From contig NZ_QLYY01000009.1 of the NCBI RefSeq assembly GCF_003350295.1, forward strand, positions 1 to 64,000: a DNA stretch of 64,000 nucleotides, given 5' to 3'. Origin of the DNA: Vibrio tetraodonis. Lineage in GTDB: Bacteria; Pseudomonadota; Gammaproteobacteria; Enterobacterales; Vibrionaceae. Every line of letters starts with the position of its first letter. The stretch's first letter is position 1. The notes beneath the pieces were generated by a model, which saw only the letters and a program-made list of their open reading frames with translations, was not told the origin of the DNA and did not search any database. Below are positions 51,335-60,338 of this stretch, in pieces. Position numbers and translations under genes: made by a program.

Positions 51335-51961
51335 TCAGCCTTCGCTCATCAACTTGATACCTAACCCTACCAAAACAACGCCCGTCGTTGCCTCCATCCT
51401 ACGCAGGAAGTTCGTGTTACCGATGATGTTTTTTGCGCAACTTAGCGACACAGCTAAACTGCTTTGCCAAATCATTGCAATAACAAAGTGAATGCTTGCC
51501 ATCATGATTGTTTGGGCGATTGCCGAACCCTCGGGGTTTATGAACTGAGGTAAAAAAGCCAAGTAGAATACAGCTGTTTTGGGGTTAAGCACATTCGATA
51601 AAAAGCCTTCTCTAACCGAGCGTTTTATGTTGCTTTGGTTTTGAGTTCCTGACCAATTGATGGCATCAGATTTTCCGTTGTAGATATTTTTAAGTGTACT
51701 TAGCCCTAGCCAAATAAGGTAAACAGCGCCTATCATTTTGACCATACTAAACAACTGTGCTGACTGGGCTAAAATTGCCGAGATGCCCACAGCCGATAAG
51801 GTCGCATGCACAAACAGACCTATACAGATGCCAAAACTGGCAGCTATCCCATCTTTCGCCCCTCCACGGGAGGCGTTTCGTATCACTATTGCCGTGTCTA
51901 GGCCTGGGGTTAAGGTCAAAATAGTAATGGCAATTAAAAAGGCTTCGATATTAGCGATCAT
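51335..51961 (-). CDS. LysE/RhtB-family amino-acid exporter
   Basis: A 208-aa inner-membrane protein with about six transmembrane helices. TPGLDTAIVIRNASRGGAKDGIAASFGI is the family signature (often TPGPD) and GFLSNVLNPKTAVFYLAFLPQFI follows. It exports amino acids or derivatives in known members (homoserine, threonine, lysine). Single minus-strand gene. Confidence 0.88.
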   Translation of the reverse strand: MIANIEAFLIAITILTLTPGLDTAIVIRNASRGGAKDGIAASFGICIGLFVHATLSAVGISAILAQSAQLFSMVKMIGAVYLIWLGLSTLKNIYNGKSDAINWSGTQNQSNIKRSVREGFLSNVLNPKTAVFYLAFLPQFINPEGSAIAQTIMMASIHFVIAMIWQSSLAVSLSCAKNIIGNTNFLRRMEATTGVVLVGLGIKLMSEG

Positions 51962-52187
51962 CCTGACTCCTAAACAACAATATCTGAAGTACTTTGATAT
52001 TTAACTGCTATTTTTAACACCAAATTGTCTTGTTGGAAAACACTAATAATCATTTGGGGTTAATGAATATGATTCCATAACGTGAGATATAACAGATAAT
52101 TAATCGCATTATTAACTGGGAACACTTGGTATCAGAGTTTGAGATTGATACACTTTTAGCCTTATTAATAGTCAAGGAAGAACGCTA

Positions 52188-53678
52188 ATGAGCGCATTTG
52201 AAAAACTAAAGCAGCATTCAAAAAAGATTTCTCATTTCAATCACCTTGCGGCTATCTGCGGCTGGGACCAAGCGGCGATTATGCCAAGCGGCGGCAACCA
52301 AGCTCGCTCCGAGGCTATGGCTGAATTATCTGTCCACATCCATAGTCTGCACACACTACCTCAATTAGAAGAATGGTTTAACCAAGCAGAAAATGAACCT
52401 CTTGACTCAGCAGACAAAGCAACATTACGCGAGCTAAAACGCCAATGGCAACAAGCCAACGTGCTACCAGAGTCCCTAGTTCAAGCCAAGTCTCTAGCTG
52501 GCTCTAAATGTGAACATGCATGGCGCACCCAGCGAAAAGACAATGACTGGGCTGGATTTGAAAAAAACTGGGCAGAAGTGGTTCAACTTTCTCAAGAAGA
52601 AGCGAAGATCCGAGCAGAGGCAAATGGCACAACACCCTATGACGCTATGTTGGATATCTATGAGCCAGGCACCAACTCTGCCTCTCTCGATACGCTTTTC
52701 TCCGATGTAAAAAGTTGGCTGCCCGACCTTATCAACCAAGCGATCGAAAAACAGTCCAGTGATCAATACCTAATGCCTGAGGGAGAGTTTTCATCAGCGA
52801 AACAAAAAGCGTTAGGTTTAGAAGTCATGAAGATGCTGCAATTTGACTTCAACCACGGACGTTTGGACGAGAGTATGCACCCTTTTTGTGGTGGCATACC
52901 TTCAGATGTTCGCATTACCACTCGCTATGATGAGAATGAGTTCGCTCAGTCGTTAATGGGGATTATTCATGAAACTGGCCATGCCCGCTACGAGCAAGGG
53001 TTGCCCAAATCACTATCAGGTCTTCCTTCCGGTGAAGCCCGTTCAATGGGTATTCATGAATCTCAGTCATTGTTTTTTGAAATGCAAATAGGTCGAAGTG
53101 ACAGCTTTATCGCCCATTTAGCAAACTATGCCGCAAAACGTTTTGATGGGCATAACCCTGAGCTTTTCTCGCAAGAGAATTTTTACAAGCTTTATACTCG
53201 CGTGAAAAAAGATTTTATTCGCGTAGACGCCGATGAACTCACCTACCCTGCTCATGTGATACTGCGTTACGAGATTGAGCGTGACCTAATTAATGGCAAA
53301 ATTAAGCACACAGACGTTCCTGAGTTGTGGAATGATAAAATGCAAACCTATCTCGGCCTTTCGACCGAAGGTAACTATCGCAATGGCTGTATGCAAGATA
53401 TCCATTGGACAGACGGAGCATTTGGTTACTTTCCAAGCTACACATTAGGCGCTATGTATGCGGCTCAATTTATGGCATCAATGCAAAACAGTGTCGATGT
53501 GGATGCTGCCATTAAATCGGGAGACCTCACACCAATCTTTAACTGGCTATCAGACAATATTTGGAGCAAGGGAAGCTTGTTGACCACAGACGAATTAGTC
53601 AAAAAAGCAACAGGCGAAACCCTGAATGCGGCGCATTTCCAAAACCATTTAAAAAGTCGTTATCTCTGTTTGTCTTGA
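52188..53678 (+). CDS. M32 metallocarboxypeptidase
   Basis: A 496-aa carboxypeptidase Taq-like enzyme of family M32. The zinc motif HETGH lies in MGIIHETGHARYEQGLP (residues ~262–270), followed by GIHESQSLFFEMQIGRS (zinc Glu) and the conserved HPFCGGIPSDVRITTRYDEN just before. The length is that of the family (about 500). It is cytosolic and removes C-terminal residues, often with broad specificity. Followed by a GC-rich hairpin terminator. Confidence 0.93.
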   Translation: MSAFEKLKQHSKKISHFNHLAAICGWDQAAIMPSGGNQARSEAMAELSVHIHSLHTLPQLEEWFNQAENEPLDSADKATLRELKRQWQQANVLPESLVQAKSLAGSKCEHAWRTQRKDNDWAGFEKNWAEVVQLSQEEAKIRAEANGTTPYDAMLDIYEPGTNSASLDTLFSDVKSWLPDLINQAIEKQSSDQYLMPEGEFSSAKQKALGLEVMKMLQFDFNHGRLDESMHPFCGGIPSDVRITTRYDENEFAQSLMGIIHETGHARYEQGLPKSLSGLPSGEARSMGIHESQSLFFEMQIGRSDSFIAHLANYAAKRFDGHNPELFSQENFYKLYTRVKKDFIRVDADELTYPAHVILRYEIERDLINGKIKHTDVPELWNDKMQTYLGLSTEGNYRNGCMQDIHWTDGAFGYFPSYTLGAMYAAQFMASMQNSVDVDAAIKSGDLTPIFNWLSDNIWSKGSLLTTDELVKKATGETLNAAHFQNHLKSRYLCLS

Positions 53679-53682
53679 TTAA

Positions 53683-53700
53683 GTGGGCGCGAGCGCCCAC
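53683..53700 (+). terminator. GC-rich hairpin after M32 gene
   Basis: GTGGGCGC – ga – GCGCCCAC begins 5 bases after the stop; the following CTTCTG is a poor T-tract. Confidence 0.6.
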
Positions 53701-54090
53701 CTTCTGAGCACATATAAGACTGAATCAATATGAGTGAATAGCCCATGTTTCACAACTGAAAACAGACTATTAAACTCATCGCTTTTTATTTGTTTTAGCT
53801 GAATATCCATATACCGAATAACGCCTAATTAAGGTGTGAGCAATATTACGACCAAGACCAAACATAACGGCGTGAACAAAAAGCTCCTAGCATTCTTAAT
53901 ATTCCACCAACTCTCTTTTCGTTAGTGCAACTGCTACCCAATCTACCATAAGCCAGTAACCTCACTCAGCTCACTCTATTAATTATCACAACACAACCAC
54001 CAAATCTGGCATGACCAGTTAATGATATAAAAAATATCGGCAAAAATAATAGTCTGGTTTCATTGTTCGAAAATCATTCAGGTCATATCG
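53701..54090. other. long gene-free leader, possible attC-like trace
   Basis: A 390-bp AT-rich interval with no supported gene. TAACGCCTAATTAAGGTGTG at 53819–53838 is similar to the reverse complement of the 3' end of Vibrio integron attC sites, but I cannot find the matching other end. It should hold the promoter of the CE-protease-like gene at 54091. Possible boundary of acquired DNA. Confidence 0.35.
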
Positions 54091-54660
54091 ATGGAATCAG
54101 TTTTAGAAAGGTCTCAAACACATTTTTCTGAGACTTCAGATAGTATTGAAACCCACCAAGAGTCAAAGAAAACACGTATGCTAACTATAGGTGACGTGAA
54201 TAACATCATGAGCCAAAGGCTATCTTCTCATAAACTGACTATCATTAACGGCTTTTGGATACCTTTGAGTATTCTGAGCTATAAACTTGAATCGATAAGA
54301 GATGCGCAAGATCCCAATATACCTGTAATGATTCCGATGGGTCTTAAAGAAAGGGGACATTTCAGAACATGCGACCACATCGTCCTTGGCCTTATCCAAA
54401 AAAGGCGTATGTATATTTTAGATTCAAAATTAAACCCTTTACGTAACTTCGATTACAGTTTGAACATCACCGCCTTGAGTACTGGGTTTCAAGATCTCTC
54501 GGATAGAACCAACTGTGGTAGATACGTGGTAAATGCGGCCATACAACTTGACCAAGCGCTTAACCATAACCCAAACGCCGATCTAACTCACCTAGTAAAA
54601 ACCATGGAGAGGCCAGATCTAACAAAGATTCAGCACGAATATGCGAAATACATGTGGTGA
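54091..54660 (+). CDS. CE-clan (Ulp1-type) cysteine peptidase candidate
   Basis: A 189-aa protein without signal peptide. The order of putative catalytic residues is that of CE-clan enzymes: His96 in TCDHIVLGLI, Asp111 in MYILDSKLNPL, Gln134 in STGFQDLSD, and Cys142 in RTNCGRYVVNAA. The Q-x-L-x-D-x-T-N-C-G-x-Y-V block is close to the oxyanion/nucleophile element of Ulp1/ElaD-like proteases (typically Q-x-N-x-x-D-C-G-x-F). The N-terminal ~30 residues are Ser/Glu-rich. No strong ribosome site is seen before the ATG. It is upstream, same strand, of a hydrophobic partner gene. Deubiquitinase-like, deSUMOylase-like or acyltransferase activity is possible; motif-level assignment only. Confidence 0.55.
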   Translation: MESVLERSQTHFSETSDSIETHQESKKTRMLTIGDVNNIMSQRLSSHKLTIINGFWIPLSILSYKLESIRDAQDPNIPVMIPMGLKERGHFRTCDHIVLGLIQKRRMYILDSKLNPLRNFDYSLNITALSTGFQDLSDRTNCGRYVVNAAIQLDQALNHNPNADLTHLVKTMERPDLTKIQHEYAKYMW

Positions 54661-54865
54661 ACTCCTGTAATCAATTACTTGTTAAGCCTACTAGTGGCAC
54701 AATATTTAAGCTTCAAACACGGCCACTTTCTAGAGTCTGAGCTAGTTCAGCAAAACCAAATTATCATCAATCTGTTAAATTTATCAATAGGAGCCTAGAC
54801 TATTGATAAACACATAAACCCAATCAGCATAATTAATGCTGCTGTACTTTGTGCTGGAGGCTGAT

Positions 54866-56101
54866 ATGAAAATGAATCTACTCAAGCGGTTCATTAAAGA
54901 TAAAATATTTGGAAAAACATCTCAATCGGCAAGAGGTGTTCAGATTGCTGAAATGGCAGATGCTCGTATGGGCGCGATGTACATGCTTGCTAGTACCGAA
55001 ATTGCCAAAATCGCGACCATATCTAACGCACATTTTTTCGGTACATTTGTTGTGGGTACAGAACCCCTGTCAGATTTTAAGCAAGCAACGGATAGTTTAC
55101 TTAGTAACACCGAAGCAATGGCAAAGTTGAAAAAATCCAAAGCCGCAAAAAAATTATCCAAAGCGGTTCAGAAAGCATCTGAAGTGACTTCAGCGATGAA
55201 AAATAGCATCAAGGAACTATTCGCAGACTTTTTTCGTTCATTGCTCGATAAGATAAAACACATTTATGGTGACTTGCTGCATGGGATAGAATGGCTGGCC
55301 GAAATGGGGACTTATTTAATTAGTAAATTCGCAGGCAATCTAGCGAGCGTGGTTCCCGGGTGGGGCTACGTGCGAGGTGCATCCGCTCTCTATTCTGATG
55401 TAAAAAAATCGGTATTGAAATCACGAGACCTTATCACCCAAATCTATCAAGGGAGAGGCGTTGAATTGTTGGGTGGTCATCCCAGTATCATATCGAGAAC
55501 TCTCGCCCGCCACTCTGCGTCTGGAGCACTTGGTGGCATAAAAGACTTTACGCATACTGTAGCTGGAATTGCAGGTGCCACTGCTGTGGGCGTTGGTTCC
55601 TTGGTCAGTCTCATCGTCATCGTATTAGAACGAATCATTAAGTTGGTCGACTTTTTTGTTCAGCGTTCATTGTTACAAAACACGTTAGAGCGTGCGAAAA
55701 AAGAGTGGCTTAACCGTACCTCTAATGCCAGCATGCTCAAGGACCATAAAATGTTTTCAGAGTGGTTTCAAAGCGCGGTAGTAACCACTCCAATCGTAGC
55801 GGCTCTTGTGATGGGAAGCGGGTTTGTCGGCCACCCCTATCGGTTTGCTCAACTTTTGACACCAAAGCTTGAAGCCGTATCACAAGGCGAATTTGATAAA
55901 GCAGTTGTCTACATAGACAAACTCAAGTCACTGTCAACAAAATACGTACAAGAATATATCGGCAGTTACAAAATCGATTTTTCCAGTACAGATGGCGTGG
56001 TAAACGCTCGATTAAATGAACTTAAGAAGGGTAAAGGGCTACTCGATGGACGAGAGTTCGCCGTACAGAGTACACCGCAATACCAAACAACTACTGTCTA
56101 A
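54866..56101 (+). CDS. unrecognised amphipathic/hydrophobic partner protein
   Basis: A 411-aa protein of no recognised family. The start at 54866 is set by GGAGG 5 bases upstream. It has a Ser/Ala-rich N-terminal region with helices (about 20–80), a Lys-rich helix (about 88–115) and small-residue hydrophobic stretches near 150–180. A clear transmembrane candidate lies at about 231–260 (VAGIAGATAVGVGSLVSLIVIVLERI) and a second at about 304–322 (TTPIVAALVMGSGFVG). The C-terminus is soluble. It follows the CE-type gene by ~200 bp. I infer a membrane-interacting partner, perhaps pore-forming or translocated; nothing else is known. Confidence 0.6.
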   Translation: MKMNLLKRFIKDKIFGKTSQSARGVQIAEMADARMGAMYMLASTEIAKIATISNAHFFGTFVVGTEPLSDFKQATDSLLSNTEAMAKLKKSKAAKKLSKAVQKASEVTSAMKNSIKELFADFFRSLLDKIKHIYGDLLHGIEWLAEMGTYLISKFAGNLASVVPGWGYVRGASALYSDVKKSVLKSRDLITQIYQGRGVELLGGHPSIISRTLARHSASGALGGIKDFTHTVAGIAGATAVGVGSLVSLIVIVLERIIKLVDFFVQRSLLQNTLERAKKEWLNRTSNASMLKDHKMFSEWFQSAVVTTPIVAALVMGSGFVGHPYRFAQLLTPKLEAVSQGEFDKAVVYIDKLKSLSTKYVQEYIGSYKIDFSSTDGVVNARLNELKKGKGLLDGREFAVQSTPQYQTTTV

Positions 56102-56107
56102 TAAAAA

Positions 56108-56129
56108 AGCCAAGGCGAGCACCTTGGCT
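56108..56129 (-). terminator. Rho-independent terminator shared by convergent genes
   Basis: On the minus strand AGCCAAGG – tgctcg – CCTTGGCT is followed by TTTTTTATTAG, ending the minus-strand catabolic locus. On the plus strand the same hairpin follows the 411-aa gene but is followed by only ATATCT. Confidence 0.75.
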
Positions 56130-56149
56130 ATATCTATTAAAACTTTCTC

Positions 56150-56902
56150 CTAACTGGTCCACTCGGGTTTAGCCGAAGTTTCTCCCGCACCCTTTTCTGA
56201 GCGCTCATTAGTGGCGACAAGATTACGTTTTGACTGACTAACAAGGTACTGCCATTCTGCATCCTCTACAAAAATTCCATCTCGACACGCGAGTTCTTTA
56301 GTTGCAAGTAATTGATGAGAATGTATATGGCAAGAGGCCTCCATCTCATCTTTAGGTAACTCAAAATCACTTCCGGAAATTTCAATGTCAACAATATCAC
56401 CCATAGATCGATAATTTTCGGTGGTATTTTTATAAGTAATCTCTGGCGCTGCTTGCCCAGAGTTTAACACATAGAAGATTTGCCTAGCGCTGTCCTTGTC
56501 GAACCAACTTGCTCTAGACGCTTTCCCTTTTGCCGCCAATTGTATAAGCTCACCATGAATGAACCATGGATGGTTACATCGTGCAATACGGATAAAAAGA
56601 GACTCAGCTCGAGTTAGGCGACCTATCGCGACATCAATCACAACCGGAAAATGACAAGCAAGACTGCCATAGTCCAAGTCAAAGCTAAGCTGATTGTCAT
56701 TGACATCACGGTATTGCATGGCATTATCTGGCCCCCAGCCATAACACCGGCTCGCTTGGTTAAATTGGCGTATACCATCAAGACCAAGCATCTGAAGATC
56801 CACTACCATAGCGGCTATGATATCCGCTTCACCACATAAGCGCAGCTCTCCTCGGAAGGCTTTCTCAACCGCTGAAAACAACTCGTTGTAGGATACCATC
56901 AT
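56150..56902 (-). CDS. catabolic-locus protein, DUF3726-like (uncertain)
   Basis: A 250-aa soluble protein. The N-terminal third (VSYNELFSAVEKAFRGELRLCGEADIIAAMVVDLQMLGLDGIRQFNQ) resembles DUF3726 as I remember it; I am not certain. Cys (22, 53) and His residues are present but no known catalytic motif. Its ATG overlaps the 3' end of the 569-aa gene by 4 bases, so the two are translationally coupled. Its place as last gene of the catabolic locus suggests a role in the same pathway. Confidence 0.6.
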   Translation of the reverse strand: MMVSYNELFSAVEKAFRGELRLCGEADIIAAMVVDLQMLGLDGIRQFNQASRCYGWGPDNAMQYRDVNDNQLSFDLDYGSLACHFPVVIDVAIGRLTRAESLFIRIARCNHPWFIHGELIQLAAKGKASRASWFDKDSARQIFYVLNSGQAAPEITYKNTTENYRSMGDIVDIEISGSDFELPKDEMEASCHIHSHQLLATKELACRDGIFVEDAEWQYLVSQSKRNLVATNERSEKGAGETSAKPEWTS

Positions 56903-58608
56903 ACTACCGCCCCCTTTTGTGACTCACAATTTGGTAGGAGCGGAAATAGCCAGTCATCATTTAGCGGTTTTGTCTTAAGATCAATAAGTAGCGGCGCCCC
57001 TTGGAAAAAAGTGACTCGAACCCAACGATCAGAACGTGGATCAAACTTAGTGGCTCCGAGCATAGCTAATTTGCAACGTAGCAAATCAATAGGTAAAGCG
57101 TCTTTTCTCAATATGTTGACTTGAATATCTCCCATGGCTCTATGAGCCATTGTCCATACTCTGCGAGCAATGGTTCGATATTGAGGAAAATGCAGCAAAA
57201 ATTGAGCAATGCTAGATTGAGAGTCATAGGCGCACACTTGGTGATAAAGTTGATTCACTTGGCGGCCAATATCAAGAGTTAACTCTCTATCTTCGCCCTC
57301 TTCAAGACCACGAACTCCTAATCTAGGTTCCTCTTTATCTTGCGAGCGATACCAAAACCAATAGGTGTTTTCAGTTTGAGAGTAATCGTCATCAATCGCC
57401 CAACGATACTTTTCATCAATAAGTTTCTTTAACTCACCTATCGAATAATTAGCATCTATGGTTAGCGCCTCTTGCGCATTCATAAGCACCTCAAACTCAT
57501 CGACAGATTCAGGATAGAGTTCCATCAAGCAAGAAAGGGCCACTTCTTGGGTTTGCGCTGAATAGTCAGCAAAATACTCAAATGTATCCAACCAAGTTTT
57601 ATTATGACGACTGCCATCCCGCGAATGTTCAATGATGACTTTCAGTTCCACTATCGTTTGGTGATTCGCTGATTCTTGAGCCGTGTTGATAGTGCGTATT
57701 TGCTTAAAGTGTTGGCTCGCTCTCTCTATTAATTGATAAAACCGACCCCGTACATTCTTATCTGGTGACCTAGATAAAGTTCTGGATAGCGCCTTTTCTC
57801 TTGAGGTCATCCACTGATCGACAACACATGGGTGATTGATAAGGTATGGCGCCATACCTAAACCCGTCGCATTACCAATACCGAGATAACGCGCTAGTTC
57901 TTTATTCAACGTGACAGCCTCTCTACCTCCAGCCTGCTTAGCCAAAAAGTTAATCCAGTCTAAACTAAACTCTCGAAGAAGGTATACGGAGCACATTTGT
58001 GCACTAAATGAATATCGAAAGTCTGAGTTCTTCTCAAGTGCTTTAAAATCGGCGATCCCGAACTTTCCATTGCCATATACTGCTGTTGTCCGCAGTACAT
58101 AACCCGTTTCTGTAAGCATCTCTGCTGCAGGTTGAGCGCCATGTGCAAGACTAGAAACTAAGCTGTCGAAAACACGGACACTTTTGTTTGCACGCCCTAA
58201 AACTAGGACGCAATTTTTATAACGCCCAGCTTCTTGCATGGGTACATTATCACGCAACAACGCCAAGAGTTGATCGTCAACTTCTCCGATAACAAGAGCA
58301 AAAGTGACGTCCCATTTTTCAGCAATAACACGATCATTTCGTTCTTGGTCGGCGATTTCATCGCAAAACACAACCAAGTGATACGTATTTTCTACTGTGG
58401 CTAAGCGGTAAATAACGTGCCCATAGCCAAGCTCATTCAAGCACCATCTCTGACAAGCCAACTGCCAGTTTTCTCGAGACATTCTACGGATTAGACTACG
58501 TGAAAAACTGATTCTATTTTGATGCATCACACCTAGTCTTTTCGCATCCATCACAATATTTCTATCACGCAGTGACATTGATTTATCAGTAGTTTTTTGT
58601 GCATCCAT
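56899..58608 (-). CDS. unrecognised 569-aa protein of catabolic locus
   Basis: A soluble, helix-rich protein with no signal peptide. The N-terminal ~200 residues (RENWQLACQRWCLNELGYGHVIYRLATVENTYHLVVFCDEI, then FALVIGEVDD … VLVLGRANKSVRVFDSLVSSLAHG) look like an α/β domain; the C-terminal part is charged and helical. I find no Walker, Cys-His or GxGxxG signature. Start at ATG 58608 (GTGAG 4 bases upstream) or GTG 58617. It lies 59 bp from the BCCT gene and couples with the 250-aa gene. No function can be given. Confidence 0.65.
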   Translation of the reverse strand: MDAQKTTDKSMSLRDRNIVMDAKRLGVMHQNRISFSRSLIRRMSRENWQLACQRWCLNELGYGHVIYRLATVENTYHLVVFCDEIADQERNDRVIAEKWDVTFALVIGEVDDQLLALLRDNVPMQEAGRYKNCVLVLGRANKSVRVFDSLVSSLAHGAQPAAEMLTETGYVLRTTAVYGNGKFGIADFKALEKNSDFRYSFSAQMCSVYLLREFSLDWINFLAKQAGGREAVTLNKELARYLGIGNATGLGMAPYLINHPCVVDQWMTSREKALSRTLSRSPDKNVRGRFYQLIERASQHFKQIRTINTAQESANHQTIVELKVIIEHSRDGSRHNKTWLDTFEYFADYSAQTQEVALSCLMELYPESVDEFEVLMNAQEALTIDANYSIGELKKLIDEKYRWAIDDDYSQTENTYWFWYRSQDKEEPRLGVRGLEEGEDRELTLDIGRQVNQLYHQVCAYDSQSSIAQFLLHFPQYRTIARRVWTMAHRAMGDIQVNILRKDALPIDLLRCKLAMLGATKFDPRSDRWVRVTFFQGAPLLIDLKTKPLNDDWLFPLLPNCESQKGAVV

Positions 58609-58667
58609 TTTACTCACTACCTTTTGTTGTTATTTGTTTAATATAAGGATTGGAAATTTTGGTAAGC

Positions 58668-60245
58668 TTATAAGCCCTGCTTTTTAGCCATTTTTAGTGC
58701 AATCTGCGGAGCGTTCCAAAGAGACGGCAGCAAGATGAAAGACACAGGTACCGCGGTAATAACAATAAAAGATTGTAACGCGGAAATGCCTCCTGCTCCC
58801 ATAGAGATAAGAATCAGGGCAGTCACTCCCATCATGGCGCCCCAGAACATTCTTACCAAGGCATTAGGCTCAGTATCACCACTTATCACGACACTAATGG
58901 TATAGGTCATTGAATCTCCAGTGGTAACAATAAAAATAGTGGTAAGAATTAGGAATAATACTGAGGTCAACATTGGGTATGGCAGTTGCTGAGTGATGGC
59001 TAATAACGCACCCGGTAAGTTAAAGCCCTCAAAGGCATGACTAATGCTACCTTGCTCGGCAAGTTCAAACGCCAGCCCAGAGCCACCGACTATGGTAAAC
59101 CAAAAACACGTCGTCAATGGCGCAATAACACTGATAGTCGTGACCACTTTACGGATGCTACGGCCTCTCGAAATTCTGGCGATAAAAATGGCCATCATTG
59201 GTCCATAACCAAGAAACCAGCCCCAAAAAAATACTGTCCACCAGCTCAACCACCCCTCATCACCACGATATGTCGCCATAGGAATAAAGTTATCCAGCAT
59301 AGTCCCTACACCCTGAATGTAGCCATTAAAAATAAAACTCGTTGGACCAAATATCAGAATGTAGAGCATGAGTGCAATTGCCAAGATGACGTTATAGCGG
59401 CTCAGCATTTGCATTCCGCGGTGCAATCCACTTAAAGCAGATAAGGTGTATAAGGTAATCGCAAATAAGACGATAATCAGTTGGGTAGTAAAGCCATCTG
59501 GTACATCAAACAATGCATTTAACGCATAGCTAACCTGTAAGCCGAGAAATCCTATTGGACCTATAGTTCCGGCCGCGACAGCAAGAATACAGCAAGCATC
59601 GATTAGCGCGCCCATATGACCATCAAGTACCCGTTTACCCAAAATAGGATACAGGAGTATTCGCGGCTTAAGTGGGAAGCCTTTATCGTAATGAAGGTGC
59701 ATCACCACAATGGACGTTAGACTTCCAACAATTGACCATGCAAGAAACCCCCAGTGCATAAAAGATTGCGACAGTGCATGAATCGCGGTCTGCTGAGGAC
59801 TAGAACCCGCGCTATAAATAGGCGGTGGGTTAACAAAATGTGCTATCGGCTCTGCTGCAGCCCAAAAAACACCGCCTCCGGCAAGCAAAGTACAGAAGAT
59901 GATTGCAGTCCAACGAAATGCATCCATATCTGGCTGATTGGTTCCACCTAAAATGACTCGACCAGTTCTCCCGCTGGCAAGCCCAATGGCGATCAAAAAA
60001 GTTAACAATAATAGTATTTGCCAATACGGCCCAAACACTTTTACCGACCAAGCAAACCCCGTATTCACAATAGAAGTAAGCAATTGGTCATCATAAAGTG
60101 CTAGACCAACAAACAAGGCAATCAAGCCACCGCTATACCAAAATGCTGGATTGGTTAAACCAAGCCTATCGGCAGAGTGAGTATTATCCCCGATATGGTG
60201 CGCATCAGACGACGTACCGCTGATACTATGAGTGAAATTAGCCAT
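58668..60245 (-). CDS. BCCT-family betaine/carnitine/choline transporter
   Basis: A 525-aa secondary transporter with 12 transmembrane helices. BCCT signatures seen: TAIIFCTLLAGGGVFWAAAEPIAHFVNPPP (aromatic/Gly region, with W-A-A-E-P), and DEGWLSWWTVFFWGWFLGYGPMMAIFIARISRGR, the conserved W-x-x-x-F/Y box in helix 8. BCCT proteins move trimethylammonium compounds with Na+ or H+ or by exchange. The catabolic neighbours point to substrate uptake for degradation rather than osmoprotection. Confidence 0.92.
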   Translation of the reverse strand: MANFTHSISGTSSDAHHIGDNTHSADRLGLTNPAFWYSGGLIALFVGLALYDDQLLTSIVNTGFAWSVKVFGPYWQILLLLTFLIAIGLASGRTGRVILGGTNQPDMDAFRWTAIIFCTLLAGGGVFWAAAEPIAHFVNPPPIYSAGSSPQQTAIHALSQSFMHWGFLAWSIVGSLTSIVVMHLHYDKGFPLKPRILLYPILGKRVLDGHMGALIDACCILAVAAGTIGPIGFLGLQVSYALNALFDVPDGFTTQLIIVLFAITLYTLSALSGLHRGMQMLSRYNVILAIALMLYILIFGPTSFIFNGYIQGVGTMLDNFIPMATYRGDEGWLSWWTVFFWGWFLGYGPMMAIFIARISRGRSIRKVVTTISVIAPLTTCFWFTIVGGSGLAFELAEQGSISHAFEGFNLPGALLAITQQLPYPMLTSVLFLILTTIFIVTTGDSMTYTISVVISGDTEPNALVRMFWGAMMGVTALILISMGAGGISALQSFIVITAVPVSFILLPSLWNAPQIALKMAKKQGL

Positions 60246-60338
60246 ACACTGACTCCATATTATATTTGTTATCCAGCAATAGAGAACCTGCCACCGAAAG
60301 AACGGTGGCGAGGTAATCCATGCTTGTAAGGATTGTAT

